A DNA stretch of 64,000 nt from Candidatus Krumholzibacteriota bacterium (GCA_034520215.1 JAXHNR010000002.1:266060-330059); one strand, 5' to 3'. Positions 27,607 through 36,952 are shown, counted from the first letter of the stretch. Notes: generated from the sequence alone by a model not told the origin. Numbers and translations: made by a program.

Positions 27607-28167
27607 ATGAAAGAGGAAAATATAGGACGAAAGATCATGTTTGTTCTAATCGCCCTTTTTGTGATAATCGCGGCAGTGATATTTGTAAGCCGCTGGAGGA
27701 GCAGGGAAGTGAAGAGGCCCGGAACGGTAAGGGAAGTGCCCGGCGAAATAAGAACGGTCACCCTGTTTTTCGGTAACAGCACGGCGGACGGTCTCGTTTC
27801 GGAAACCAGAGACATTACAAGCGAGGGCGGGTTTGAAAATGAGGTAAAGCAGGTGATAGAAGCCCTTTTAGAGGGACCTGAAAAAGGGGGGCGTGTTTCA
27901 GCGATACCCCGCGGAACCAAGATAGAGAGAGTCTTTCGTGTTGAGGATAAGAAGACGGTTTATCTTGATTTCAGCAGGGATCTAATTTCAAACCACGAGG
28001 GGGGCAGCGCCGGGGAATATTATACGATAAAGATGATCCTTAAAACTATCGGTGTGAATTTTCCGCAGGTGGCAAGGGTACAGTTTCTGGTCGGCGGTTA
28101 TCCCGTTGATACTATCGCCGGACATTACAAGGTGGACAGTCCTTTGAGCGTTAGAGAATGGCGGTAG
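27607..28167 (+). CDS. GerMN domain-containing membrane-anchored protein
   Basis: A 186-residue protein. It has one membrane anchor at residues 10-29, followed by a basic stop (SRWRSRE). A GerMN domain (PF10646) spans about residues 48-175. Supporting segments are VTLFFGN, VIEALLEGPEKGG, IPRGTKIERVF and VYLDFSRDL. GerMN domains occur in spore-germination and envelope lipoproteins, often beside amidases, and are thought to bind cell wall or assist amidases. Position directly after the amidase supports an envelope role. The domain does not imply sporulation here. Confidence 0.85.
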   Translation: MKEENIGRKIMFVLIALFVIIAAVIFVSRWRSREVKRPGTVREVPGEIRTVTLFFGNSTADGLVSETRDITSEGGFENEVKQVIEALLEGPEKGGRVSAIPRGTKIERVFRVEDKKTVYLDFSRDLISNHEGGSAGEYYTIKMILKTIGVNFPQVARVQFLVGGYPVDTIAGHYKVDSPLSVREWR

Positions 28168-28214
28168 AACAGAGCCGGCAATCATTTATTACTCCCGGCA
28201 TTTATTAAAGAAAA

Positions 28215-29030
28215 GTGAGCTTGATGGAAGATAACAGGAGTAAGGGAATAGGGGTGTTCGATTCGGGGATCGGGGGTCTTACGGTTGTGCGTGAACTGAT
28301 CAGGAGGCTTCCGGGCGAGGGAATCGTTTATTTCGGCGACAGCGCCCGTGTCCCTTACGGGACAAAGAGCCCGGAAACTGTCCTTGGATTTGCCAGAGAA
28401 AACCTCAAGTTCCTGAAATCCAGAAATATAAAGTTGATAGTAGTGGCCTGCAATACTGTCTCGGCCGTGGCGCTCCCCGTTCTGAAGTCCGAAGAGGATA
28501 TGCCTGTAACAGGGGTGCTGCTGCCGGGGGCGCTTGGGGCGTCTAAAGCTACAAAAAGCGCCAGGGTGGCTGTTATCGGAACTACTGCGACGATTCGTTC
28601 CGGCGCTTACCGGAAAGCCCTTCAGGCGATAAATCCGGATTTGGAAATATTCAGCAAGGCCTGCCCCCTGTTTGTCTCTCTTGCCGAGGAGGGCTGGCTG
28701 GACAATGATGTAACAAGGCTTGTTGCCGAAAAATACCTTAAAGAGGTGATTGATTTCGGTCCCGACACGGTTGTGCTCGGATGTACCCACTACCCTCTGC
28801 TCAAAGGGGTGATTTCAAAGGTGATGGGGCCCGGCGTCAGGCTTGTTGATTCCGCGAATGAATGCGCGGTTGAGGTTGAAAAGATTCTTATCGGCAATGA
28901 TTTGAAGAAAAGAGCGGGAAGCGGCGGGGAGATTAAAGTATTCATGAGTGATGTGCCGTATAAGTTCAGAGAGATCGGCGAAAGGTTTCTGGGAAGGTCT
29001 CTCGGCGAGGTTACAAAGATTCAGGTTTAA
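28215..29030 (+). CDS. murI: Glutamate racemase
   Basis: Cofactor-independent racemase making D-glutamate for peptidoglycan. The N-terminus GVFDSGIGGLTV is diagnostic, followed by YFGDSARVPYG. The first catalytic cysteine is in VVACNTVSA (about residue 78), the second in LGCTHYPLL (about residue 189). Length is typical. The start is either GTG 28215 or ATG 28224, and neither has a strong ribosome site. Its place after amidase and GerMN genes builds a small cell-wall cluster. Confidence 0.95.
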   Translation: MSLMEDNRSKGIGVFDSGIGGLTVVRELIRRLPGEGIVYFGDSARVPYGTKSPETVLGFARENLKFLKSRNIKLIVVACNTVSAVALPVLKSEEDMPVTGVLLPGALGASKATKSARVAVIGTTATIRSGAYRKALQAINPDLEIFSKACPLFVSLAEEGWLDNDVTRLVAEKYLKEVIDFGPDTVVLGCTHYPLLKGVISKVMGPGVRLVDSANECAVEVEKILIGNDLKKRAGSGGEIKVFMSDVPYKFREIGERFLGRSLGEVTKIQV

Positions 29031-29050
29031 CAGGGGGGAAAGAGGGTCAA

Positions 29051-29764
29051 ATGCCAAGGAATGACGGAAGAACGAGAAGAGATCAGCTGAGGACCATAAA
29101 AATCAAGAGAAACTATATAAAAAGCGCTGAAAATTCAGTGCTTTTCGAAATGGGAAACACGAGGGTGATATGCGTTGCTTCGATTGAGGAGAAGGTTCCG
29201 CCTTTTCTCCGCGGCGCCGGGCAGGGATGGATTACGGCTGAATACTCGATGCTTCCCCGGTCCAGTCCCGTGAGGATAGTGCGGGAATCGAGGAGGGGGC
29301 GTCTTAAGGGGAGAACTCAGGAGATCCAGCGTTTGATCGGAAGATCTCTCAGGGCCGCGGTGGACCTTGAAAAGATTGGCCCCAGAACAATAACCGTTGA
29401 TTGTGACGTGATCGAAGCGGACGGCGGAACGCGGACCGCCTCTATAAACGGGAGTTTTATAGCCCTCGCGGGTGTGCTGAAAAAGCTCAAACTCGCAAAT
29501 GAGGCAATAAAGTTCTTTATAGGCGCCGTAAGCGTTGGGATTGTGGGGGGCAGTGTATATCTCGACATCGATTATTCCGAGGATGTAAAAGCCGAAGTGG
29601 ATATGAATATCGTGATGAATGAAGAAGGTGATTTTATTGAAGTTCAGGGAACGGCCGAGGAGAGGGCGTTTACCTCACGCCAGCTGTCTTCTCTCGCAAA
29701 ATCCGCCGGCAGGGGTATCGCAAAAATAATTGAAAGGGAGAAAAGGTGTCTGAAGTGGACCTGA
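29051..29764 (+). CDS. rph: Ribonuclease PH
   Basis: Phosphorolytic exoribonuclease trimming tRNA 3' ends. It begins RNDGR, then has the GAGQGWITAEYSMLPRSS region and the RGRLKGRTQEIQRLIGRSLR motif that contains phosphate-binding arginines. DCDVIEADGGTRTASI is the catalytic Asp-rich segment. At 237 residues it is complete. It starts at ATG 29051, about 20 bp after murI. The next gene overlaps by 19 bp; rph next to rdgB is a common bacterial arrangement. This matters here because three of the five tRNAs in the window lack an encoded CCA. Confidence 0.96.
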   Translation: MPRNDGRTRRDQLRTIKIKRNYIKSAENSVLFEMGNTRVICVASIEEKVPPFLRGAGQGWITAEYSMLPRSSPVRIVRESRRGRLKGRTQEIQRLIGRSLRAAVDLEKIGPRTITVDCDVIEADGGTRTASINGSFIALAGVLKKLKLANEAIKFFIGAVSVGIVGGSVYLDIDYSEDVKAEVDMNIVMNEEGDFIEVQGTAEERAFTSRQLSSLAKSAGRGIAKIIEREKRCLKWT

Positions 29765-30486
29765 AACTTGTTCTGGCAACGGGCAACAGGGGAAAGATTT
29801 CAGAGATAAAGGGGATCCTCTCGGACCTTGATATTGAGATCTTAAGCGCAGAGGACTTTGAGAGCTTTCCCGATCCGGAAGAAACCGGGGAGACCTTTCT
29901 GGAAAACGCCCTGATAAAGGCCGGGGCGGCTTACCGGAAGACACAGGTAATGGCTCTGGCGGATGATTCGGGTATAGAAGTGGATTATCTCGGGGGCGGG
30001 CCGGGGGTCAGGTCGGCCAGATACGGGGGAGAAGGCTTAGATGACAGCGAAAGATATATAAAGCTGCTTGACGAATTAAAGGGTGTTCCGGAATCGAAAA
30101 GGGGAGCGAGGTTCAGATGTGTTATGGCACTTTATCCCTTGCCGAAAACCGTCTCCGGCTGTGAAGACAATGAAATTTCAGAGTATCTTCTGTCACACAT
30201 CAAGGAGATTGAAGAGGACGGACCGGAAGACCCGCTCCGGGGCGGACGGGATCGGTCGCCCGGAGCGTTTGTAACAGAGGGCTTTCTGTATGGAAGAATA
30301 TCTGACAAGCCGGCCGGAGAGAATGGGTTTGGATACGACCCTGTCTTCTACATTCCCCAAGAGGGGAGGACCGCGGCGCAGATGAGCCGGAAGGAGAAGA
30401 ACAGGATCAGCCACCGCTACAGAGCACTTGTGGAGATGAAGAGCCTTTTGGCGAGTTATTTTGGTCTTAAAAAGAGAGATGTTTAA
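29746..30486 (+). CDS. rdgB: XTP/dITP pyrophosphatase (RdgB/HAM1), with an insertion
   Basis: House-cleaning nucleotidase that removes deaminated purine triphosphates. It has LVLATGNRGKISEIKG at the start, ETFLENALIKA with metal-binding acids, LADDSGIEVDYLGGGPGVRSARY, and GENGFGYDPVF...NRISHRYRAL at the end. At 246 residues it is some 45 longer than usual (~200). The extra acidic segment lies between RCVMALYPLP and GAFVTEG, at roughly residues 125-175, where E. coli RdgB has only a short strand connection. The core motifs are intact, so activity is likely. The start is GTG 29746, overlapping rph by 19 bp. Confidence 0.92.
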   Translation: MSEVDLKLVLATGNRGKISEIKGILSDLDIEILSAEDFESFPDPEETGETFLENALIKAGAAYRKTQVMALADDSGIEVDYLGGGPGVRSARYGGEGLDDSERYIKLLDELKGVPESKRGARFRCVMALYPLPKTVSGCEDNEISEYLLSHIKEIEEDGPEDPLRGGRDRSPGAFVTEGFLYGRISDKPAGENGFGYDPVFYIPQEGRTAAQMSRKEKNRISHRYRALVEMKSLLASYFGLKKRDV

Positions 30487-30578
30487 TTGTTCTCTTTCAT
30501 TAAATAGAGAAATCAGAGGGAGTTCGCGTTCTGCCCGGCAGGGGTGACGGTGAATCAATCTGACAGGGAGGATTAGGA

Positions 30579-31505
30579 TTGCTTGAACTCGAAAATGTTA
30601 TAAAGACATACGATGAATTAAGGGCTGTGGATGATCTTTCAGTCAGCATCGAGCCGGGCGGCATCTACGGCCTTCTCGGTCCCAACGGGGCCGGCAAATC
30701 AACAACTATCAGGATGATTATGGGAATAATTTATCCGGATGAAGGCAGAATAAGGATCTTTGATAAACCGTTCAGCGAGAAGATGAAAGAAAGAATAGGC
30801 TACCTTCCCGAGGAACGCGGGTTATACAGGAGGATGAAGGTTCTCGACCATCTTGTCTTTCTCGGCGAGATAAAAGGGATAAGCGCAGATGTCGCCAGAA
30901 AGAGGGCCGCGGAGTGGCTTGAAAGGGTCGATTTGAGCGAGTGGGCTGACAAGAACGTTGACGCGCTCTCTAAGGGGATGCAGCAGAAGATCCAATTTGT
31001 ATCTACAGTTCTTCACGATCCCGAACTTGTTATCTTAGACGAACCCTTTGCCGGGCTCGATCCGATTAACACCCAGTTTTTGAAAGATATTGTGATTGAT
31101 ATGAAGAATCAGGGAAAAACGGTGATTTTATCCACGCATCTTATGGATCAGGTTGAAAAGCTGTGCGAGAAAATCTGCCTTATAAACAAGGGAAAAAAGG
31201 TGCTCGAAGGCGATCTTTCCGGCATCAAACTGGATTATAGCAAGAATGTTATATCGCTGAAATTCTCAGGAGATATCAAAGTTCTCGAAAACCATCCGGA
31301 AGTAGAAGAGGTAAGAAGCTTCGGCCAGGATCTTTCCGTGACCGTAAAAGAGGGGACCGACCCCGAGAGGATTCTCCGGGCGGCCCTTGATAACGGAAAG
31401 GTGGACAGATACGAAGTGGGTGAGATGTCCCTTCACGACATATTTATTACCAAAGTAAAGGAAGAAGGAGGTGAGGTGGGAAATGAAACTCTTAAAAATA
31501 GCTAA
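30579..31505 (+). CDS. ABC transporter ATP-binding protein (NatA/CcmA type)
   Basis: Cytoplasmic ATPase subunit of an ABC-2-type exporter. Walker A is GPNGAGKST near residue 35. The signature is the variant SKGMQQK in place of LSGGQ, as in NatA-like ATPases with DUF4162 tails. Walker B is LVILDEPFAGLDP, and the H-loop is LSTH. The last ~90 residues form the extra C-terminal domain typical of this subfamily. The start is TTG 30579 behind GGGAGG. The permease gene overlaps its end by 23 bp, so the two form a transporter. Substrate unknown; NatAB relatives export sodium or drugs. Confidence 0.93.
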   Translation: MLELENVIKTYDELRAVDDLSVSIEPGGIYGLLGPNGAGKSTTIRMIMGIIYPDEGRIRIFDKPFSEKMKERIGYLPEERGLYRRMKVLDHLVFLGEIKGISADVARKRAAEWLERVDLSEWADKNVDALSKGMQQKIQFVSTVLHDPELVILDEPFAGLDPINTQFLKDIVIDMKNQGKTVILSTHLMDQVEKLCEKICLINKGKKVLEGDLSGIKLDYSKNVISLKFSGDIKVLENHPEVEEVRSFGQDLSVTVKEGTDPERILRAALDNGKVDRYEVGEMSLHDIFITKVKEEGGEVGNETLKNS

Positions 31506-32748
31506 GAGGGAATATCTGCAGAGGGTAAAGAGAAAGAGTTTTCTAATAGGTACTATTCTCGGGCCTGTATTAATGGGCGTAATGATTCTCGCGCCGGCTC
31601 TTATTTTAAACCGCGGAGGCCAGAGGCAGACAAGGCTGGAGATAGTCGACATGACGGGCGGTTCTATCTACGGTGAATTGAAGGAGAGTCTCTCCGACAC
31701 CCTCGATGACGGCAGGATGATGTTTGACATTTCACCTCTGGAGGTAAGCGGGCGGGATGAATTCGAAGAGATCAAAGGTGAACTCAACCGGCGGGTCGGC
31801 GAGGGTATTATAGACGGATATCTTGTTATCCCCTCAGACATCACGACTGAAGGGAAAGCGGTTTTTTACGGAAAAAGGGTTGGGGATATCAAATCCATAG
31901 GGCGGATAAAGAGCGAATTGACTCACAGCGTCGTAAGCAGGCGCCTCTCTTCCGAGGGGATGGATTACTCTGTGGTGAAGGATCTGATAGAAAAGGTGGA
32001 TCTGAAAACCATTCAGGTAGAAAAGGGCGAGGAGAAGGAAAGCGATTTTGATTTTCTCTATTTCTCCAGTTTTATTTTTATAATGATGCTCTACATGACT
32101 ATTCTTATGTGGGGGATTGCCGTTGAGCGCAGTATCATAGAGGAGAAGAACAACAGGATCATAGAAGTGCTCCTCTCTTCGGTAAAACCCTTCGACCTTC
32201 TGGGCGGAAAGATCCTGGGCGTAGGTTCGGTGGGATTGACTCAGTACGCTATCTGGGGTGTCTTTGCGGGGGCTCTCTCCGCCTACGGCCTTTCGATGGG
32301 GGGTACTATAGCCAAATTCAGCGCGTTCTCTCCTGTGACCATAGTTTTCTTTATTGTCTACTACCTTCTGGGTTTTCTTTTCTATTCAACGATGTTCGCC
32401 GGAATAGGAGCTATATGCAACACCGACAGGGAAGCGCAGCAGCTGCAGACGCCGGTGGTTATGGCGCTTGCCTTTACTATAATAGTTCCGATGATTATTA
32501 TTCAGAATCCCGACGGGACTTTCGCCACCGTGGTATCGATGATACCCTTCTTCACTCCTATTGTGATGTTCATGCGCATTAACATTCTGACACCTCCCGC
32601 GTGGCAGATAGCCTTGAGTATTCTTATCATGCTCGGGAGCATATACATCGCGGGGCAGGTCGCGGCTAAGATATTCCGGATAGGCATTCTTATGTACGGC
32701 AAGCGCCCCGACGCGAGGGAAATCCTCAAATGGATAAGAAGAGCTTAG
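31483..32748 (+). CDS. ABC-2 type transporter permease (NatB type)
   Basis: Membrane partner of the preceding ATPase. An N-terminal amphipathic segment KIAKREYLQRVKRK is followed by the first membrane helix (about residues 21-43). A large ~160-residue extracytoplasmic domain comes next. Five or six C-terminal helices follow, including the motif EEKNNRIIEVLLSSVKPFDLLGGKI typical of NatB/YhaP proteins. I place the start at ATG 31483, because the in-frame GTG at 31471 is directly on the AAGGAGG and cannot use it as a ribosome site. It is the last gene of the co-directional run and converges with an outer-membrane protein gene. Confidence 0.9.
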   Translation: MKLLKIAKREYLQRVKRKSFLIGTILGPVLMGVMILAPALILNRGGQRQTRLEIVDMTGGSIYGELKESLSDTLDDGRMMFDISPLEVSGRDEFEEIKGELNRRVGEGIIDGYLVIPSDITTEGKAVFYGKRVGDIKSIGRIKSELTHSVVSRRLSSEGMDYSVVKDLIEKVDLKTIQVEKGEEKESDFDFLYFSSFIFIMMLYMTILMWGIAVERSIIEEKNNRIIEVLLSSVKPFDLLGGKILGVGSVGLTQYAIWGVFAGALSAYGLSMGGTIAKFSAFSPVTIVFFIVYYLLGFLFYSTMFAGIGAICNTDREAQQLQTPVVMALAFTIIVPMIIIQNPDGTFATVVSMIPFFTPIVMFMRINILTPPAWQIALSILIMLGSIYIAGQVAAKIFRIGILMYGKRPDAREILKWIRRA

Positions 32749-32808
32749 GCCGCGAGGAATGATAGGGCGGAATTGATTTTTCAAGCGGTCTTTTAAATAA
32801 GGGGTAAG

Positions 32809-33390
32809 CTAGAATCCGATTTTGCAGTAAGCTACTCTCACGGAGAGATAACTCAGCATATCTCCTCCGTCCGGGACTTTGAAGAAATTATATTCAAGTT
32901 CAAATCCGACTCCCGTGGTGAGCAGAAACCAGTAATCAAGCCCCACGGAGATAGAACCGCCGCCGCAATTTGCCGCGGATTTAATGCCTCCTACTTCTTC
33001 TCCGCCGAGCTGGTTCTGGGTTCTGAAGACACCCGCGCCGAGCGAGCCGTAGCCTTGAAGCATTCTGGAGAAAGTGTGGTAGTATTTCGCTCTAATCTGA
33101 AGGGGAATGACGCCGAGCTGCTTATTAAAACCGTTTGAGTATCTCTGGAAGGATATTATGTCGTAGCCGGCTCTGAATCCCAAACACAGCTTGTCCGTGA
33201 ACATCTTTCCGGCAAAGATATCTGCCCCTAAAAACCCGGAATCGGCATCGTCGATAAACGGCTGATTGAACGAACCGCCGATATGAACTACGCCCTTACC
33301 GGCGTTTGCCTGGCCTAACGCGGGGCTGGCTATAATCATTATAAAAGCAACTGTAATTCCTGTTATTGAAAGAACGTTAGTAATCTTCAC
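32809..33390 (-). CDS. Outer-membrane beta-barrel protein with signal peptide
   Basis: A 193-residue protein with a clear signal peptide (residues 1-26, cleavage after SPALGQA). A series of alternating amphipathic strands follows (e.g. GVVHIGGSF, LCLGFRAGYDI, GYGSLGAGVF, VGFELEYNFF), ending in an aromatic residue (CKIGF), as outer-membrane barrels do. It most resembles small 8-stranded OmpW/OmpX-like barrels, but no specific family can be claimed. A promoter with TTGACG-17-TATATG sits upstream. It is a single-gene unit divergent from a glycosyltransferase. Confidence 0.72.
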   Translation of the reverse strand: MKITNVLSITGITVAFIMIIASPALGQANAGKGVVHIGGSFNQPFIDDADSGFLGADIFAGKMFTDKLCLGFRAGYDIISFQRYSNGFNKQLGVIPLQIRAKYYHTFSRMLQGYGSLGAGVFRTQNQLGGEEVGGIKSAANCGGGSISVGLDYWFLLTTGVGFELEYNFFKVPDGGDMLSYLSVRVAYCKIGF

Positions 33391-33434
33391 CGGAGGCCTC
33401 CGATCATAGCTGAAATATCATTCGCACTATTTTT

Positions 33435-33463
33435 CATATAATACAAAACTGCTCTCCCGTCAA
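33435..33463 (-). promoter_or_regulatory. Probable promoter of the outer-membrane protein gene
   Basis: On the minus strand TTGACG (33463-33458) and TATATG (33440-33435) are separated by 17 bp. They lie about 45 bp before the ATG at 33390, with GGAGG near the start. Confidence 0.45.
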
Positions 33464-33598
33464 GCTGTTTTGGGGTTCTGGAAAGCAGTTGAATCCTTAT
33501 AATTCGTTGAATAATATTGAGATTTCGGCTATTTTTCTTAAAAGAGTGAAAAAGTTTGTTTTCGGCGATATATTCTTTCTCGAAGAAGGGGAGATATA

Positions 33599-34843
33599 TT
33601 GAGAATTCTTATGGCGCAGAAGTTTCATTTCTACCGAGGCGGCGACTCTACATATATGTTCAACCTGACGAAGCTGCATCGCGACAGGGGACATAAGGTC
33701 GCTCATTTTTCCATGAGTCATCCTGAGAATATAGAATCTGAATACTCCGGCTATTTTGCATCCGAGATTGATTTTCCGCAGCTTCTTGAAGATTTTTCTC
33801 CCCGTTCTGCCGCCAAGGTGATCACAAAGAGTATATACAACAGGGAAGCAGCCCGGAATATAACAGAGCTCATTGAGAGTTTTAAACCGGACATAGCCCA
33901 TTTTCATAACATTCACGATCATCTTTCAACATCTATCGTCAAACCCTTTTACAGCAGGGGGATCCCTATCGTATGGACACTTCATGATTACAGGCTGATC
34001 TGTCCGAATTCAACGTTCCTCAGCAAAGGCGAAATCTGCGAGCGATGTCTTCCCGGCAGGTTTTATAATGTTCTTCTGCGCCGATGTAAGAAGGGCAGCC
34101 TGCCGGCGAGTCTGGTGGCGATGCTGTCTGCCTATTTTGGCCGCCTTACCCGTGTCAAAAACCGCGTAAGTCATTTTATTACGCCGAGCTTGTTTCTAAA
34201 GGGGAAGCTGGTAAGCGCCGGTTTCGATGAGGGCAGGATAACGGCTGTTCCGAATTTCGTTGATCTCTCCTCTTTCGCTTCAGACCCCGAAGAGGAAGAT
34301 TATTTTATTTATTCGGGAAGATTAAGTTTCGAAAAGGGAATAGACATTCTGATAGAGGCGGCGGCGAAGCTTCAGAGCGGCAGGCTGCTGATAGTGGGCG
34401 GGGGGCCTGAAGAAGAGAGGCTGAAGGGGTTGGCCGCGCGCCTTGGCGCCGATAATGTTGAATTCACAGGACACAAGTCAAAGGATGAATTAAGGCATAT
34501 ACTCTCACGGGCGCAGTTCGCGGTACTCCCTTCGCGCTGGTATGAGAACCTTCCCTTTTCCATAATAGAGGCCTTCGCGGTGGGCAAGGCCGTAGTCGCA
34601 TCTGATATCGGCGGAATTCCCGAAATGGTCAAAGACGGTGTAAACGGATATCTTTTTCCCCCCGGAGACTCCGGCATCCTGGCCGCCAGGTTGGAAAAGC
34701 TCATCTCCAGCCCGGCCCTGAGGCGCGAACTCGGACAGCGCGGAAGAGAAAAGGCGGAGAAGGTTTATAACTCAAAGTCGCACTATGAAAAGATAACGGA
34801 GATTTATAATAAGGTGCTTAAGGACAAGGGGATTGATATATAA
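33599..34843 (+). CDS. Glycosyltransferase family 4 protein
   Basis: A 414-residue GT-B-fold enzyme that would transfer sugar from a nucleotide donor in envelope polysaccharide or glycolipid synthesis. The N-terminal domain reads RILMAQKFHFYRGGDSTYMFNL and includes the acceptor-side HFHNIHDH stretch. An inserted region holds four Cys (GEICERCLPGRFYNVLLRRCKKG, split over two clusters), seen in some capsular GT4 enzymes. The C-terminal domain has GRLSFEKGIDILIEA, the PFSIIEAFAVGKAVVAS donor-binding motif, and GVNGYLFPPGD. The start is TTG 33599 with GGGGAG six bases upstream. It stands alone between divergent and tRNA genes, so the product is unknown. Confidence 0.9.
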   Translation: MRILMAQKFHFYRGGDSTYMFNLTKLHRDRGHKVAHFSMSHPENIESEYSGYFASEIDFPQLLEDFSPRSAAKVITKSIYNREAARNITELIESFKPDIAHFHNIHDHLSTSIVKPFYSRGIPIVWTLHDYRLICPNSTFLSKGEICERCLPGRFYNVLLRRCKKGSLPASLVAMLSAYFGRLTRVKNRVSHFITPSLFLKGKLVSAGFDEGRITAVPNFVDLSSFASDPEEEDYFIYSGRLSFEKGIDILIEAAAKLQSGRLLIVGGGPEEERLKGLAARLGADNVEFTGHKSKDELRHILSRAQFAVLPSRWYENLPFSIIEAFAVGKAVVASDIGGIPEMVKDGVNGYLFPPGDSGILAARLEKLISSPALRRELGQRGREKAEKVYNSKSHYEKITEIYNKVLKDKGIDI

Positions 34844-34919
34844 ATTCTTTTTCTTGACTTTATACCACTCCATTAACTTACTTTTATGAGTATATAAGCG
34901 GTTTACCGGAAATTTATGG

Positions 34920-34997
34920 CGGGGTGTGGCGCAGTTCGGTTAGCGCGCCTGCTTTGGGAGCAGGAAGTCGTAGGTTCAAATCCTATCACCCCGACCA
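34920..34997 (+). tRNA. tRNA-Pro (TGG)
   Basis: Acceptor CGGGGTG/CACCCCG, anticodon loop TTTGGGA giving TGG, intact T-arm with TTCAAAT. The CCA end is encoded. Confidence 0.95.
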
Positions 34998-35164
34998 TTT
35001 AATTTTTATTATGACAAGGCGTCAGCGCTTATTTCTTCTTTTGCGGGGAAACTCTAAACCGATATCTCAACGCCGCCGGCATTTTTTCGTGAACGTTTTC
35101 TGTTGTTTCGTGTTCTTATTATGACAGCCGTATTATGATGCAGTAATAGAATCAAGGAGGGAAC

Positions 35165-36295
35165 ATGAGACGATTCATATGGAGTTGTGCGGCGATATGC
35201 GCGCTATTCGTGCTTGTCGCAGCAACGGCGCCGCGATCCCAGACGCAGCAGGTGCCGAAGCTCACCGAGCGGGGACTCAGCAAGGCTTCCTATGTCGCTC
35301 TCGCCAAAAAATGGCAAGAGCATATTGACAGGTACGGGGAGACCGCTGAGGCGCTGGTCAATCTCGGAATGGCCTACCATTACAGCGGAGAGATAGAGGC
35401 GGCCGTGCGGGCGGCGGAACGGGCGGTCGAGCTGGAGCCTGAGAATCCGAAGGCGCTCGCTTTCGCCGGGAAGATTCTGGGGGTAGAGGGGGAGCGAACG
35501 GATGAGGCGGAGAAGCTTCTCGTAAAATGCAGGGAAATCGCCCCCGATTACGAGGACGCGTTGACTTCATTGGTATCGATTTACCTGCGGAGGGGGGAGC
35601 TAAAGCGGGCGGACGAAATATTCAAGACGATCTTCGATAGAAGAATGATACGCCGGCCGCTTCAGGATTATGCCTATAACATGCTGGTGGGGTTGCCGCG
35701 AGGGGCCGTTCTGATCACCAACGGGGATAATGACACCTTTCCGCCTATAGCTCTTCAGGCGGGAATGGGGTTCAGAGACGACGTCGTGGTCATCAACCGC
35801 CACCTCTTGGAAATAGAGCCGTTCGCCGAGGCGTTGTTCGAACGCAATCCGGCGATACGACCCGACCGCGTGCCGGACGAGGGGGACGGAAAAATCCGCG
35901 CCCGGAAGTTACTCGAGCAGATCGTAGAAGAGGAGAAGGCGCCGGTCTATTTTGCGGTTTCGGTTCCGCTCGGTCAACTCGGATTCGAGCTCGAACATGA
36001 GATAGAAGGGATCAATATGCGGGCTGCCGGAGAGGGGCTGGGCGCGGCTGAGGCGGCGGATCTGATTCTCGAACGGTACCGGCTGGATTCCGCGACCGAT
36101 TGGAACTTCGCGTGGGATCTTTATCCAAGCATAGCGCAGCTTTTCCGGAACTGCGTTGTTGCCATGATTAAGCATTCACAGCTCGACGGGGTGGAGGCGG
36201 AGACGAGAGACCGTCTTCTCGAGCGCGCCCTTCAAATCGCGGAGTTTCACGATATGACTGGAGAAATCGGCTACATAGGAAAGCTTTTGAAATAG
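35165..36295 (+). CDS. Secreted TPR protein with a DUF2723-like C-terminal module
   Basis: A 376-residue protein with a signal peptide (residues 1-22) and two or three tetratricopeptide repeats at about residues 58-165 (ALVNLGMAYHYSGEIEAAVRAAERAVELEPEN is one unit, described here in parts). The following segment, GAVLITNGDNDTFPP then DDVVVINRHLL, closely resembles the soluble C-terminal module of DUF2723 membrane glycosyltransferases, but the membrane part is absent. It may be a substrate-recognition or scaffold protein in the periplasm. The ATG has AAGGAGG four bases upstream. The sigma-factor gene overlaps its stop codon, so the two are coupled. Base composition is more GC-rich than the neighbourhood. 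Confidence 0.75.
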   Translation: MRRFIWSCAAICALFVLVAATAPRSQTQQVPKLTERGLSKASYVALAKKWQEHIDRYGETAEALVNLGMAYHYSGEIEAAVRAAERAVELEPENPKALAFAGKILGVEGERTDEAEKLLVKCREIAPDYEDALTSLVSIYLRRGELKRADEIFKTIFDRRMIRRPLQDYAYNMLVGLPRGAVLITNGDNDTFPPIALQAGMGFRDDVVVINRHLLEIEPFAEALFERNPAIRPDRVPDEGDGKIRARKLLEQIVEEEKAPVYFAVSVPLGQLGFELEHEIEGINMRAAGEGLGAAEAADLILERYRLDSATDWNFAWDLYPSIAQLFRNCVVAMIKHSQLDGVEAETRDRLLERALQIAEFHDMTGEIGYIGKLLK

Positions 36296-36864
36296 TGAGA
36301 AGTGAAGAACGAAAGCGGATGAGCGATGCCGGCCTGGTCATCCTGGCGAGAAAGGGAGACGCCGGCGCGTTCGAGAAGCTCTACGACCGCCACGCGGAGG
36401 GGGTTGCTCGCGCTCTCGCCTCCTACGCGGGACCGGACCGGGAAGCGGTTTGTGATCTGACGCAGGAGGTTTTCTGCCGGGTCATAGCTTCCCTTTCATC
36501 CTACAGGCCTCTGCGGCCGTTTGCCCACTGGCTCTATACTATCGCGCTTAACGTCGGGCGTAATTACGTTCGCGCACGTTCAAGAGAGATCCCTGTCGAT
36601 CCCGGCGATCTCGAGGGCGCGGCCGCCACGGCGAACCCGCCTTGCGATTTCTCCAGGGAGGCGCTCGCTGTAAGGCTGGTGAGGCTAGTCTCTCACCTCC
36701 CCGAGCATATGCGCGAGGTGGTATCTCTCAGGATCGGCGGCGGACTTCCGTACGGTGAGATAGCGGAGATGCTCGGTATACCGGAGGGTACGGCGAGAAG
36801 CCGCATGCACTACGCGGTGAAGGTGCTGCGTGAGAAGGTGGGGGCACGGAGAGCGAGCCGTTAG
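36295..36864 (+). CDS. ECF-type RNA polymerase sigma factor
   Basis: A sigma-70 family factor of about 181-189 residues. Region 2 begins AFEKLYDRHAEGVARAL and includes CDLTQEVFCRV, the core-binding and -10 recognition helices. Region 4 contains LPEHMREVVSLRIGGGLPYGEIAEMLGIPEGTARSRMHYAVKVLRE, a helix-turn-helix read here in pieces. The linker is poorly conserved, as usual. The frame opens at GTG 36295, overlapping the TPR stop by one base; ATG 36319 (MSDAGLV) gives a more typical N-terminus. Together with the next one-helix protein it looks like a sigma/anti-sigma pair, and the TPR protein may be its target or sensor. Confidence 0.9.
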   Translation: MRSEERKRMSDAGLVILARKGDAGAFEKLYDRHAEGVARALASYAGPDREAVCDLTQEVFCRVIASLSSYRPLRPFAHWLYTIALNVGRNYVRARSREIPVDPGDLEGAAATANPPCDFSREALAVRLVRLVSHLPEHMREVVSLRIGGGLPYGEIAEMLGIPEGTARSRMHYAVKVLREKVGARRASR

Positions 36865-36952
36865 ACGCGGTAAGAAATGAGGCCTGTCACTGGCAATTTC
36901 CCGCCGCGGGCTTTCCGACACCGCTCAAGACGATACGCAAAGGAGATAAGAA

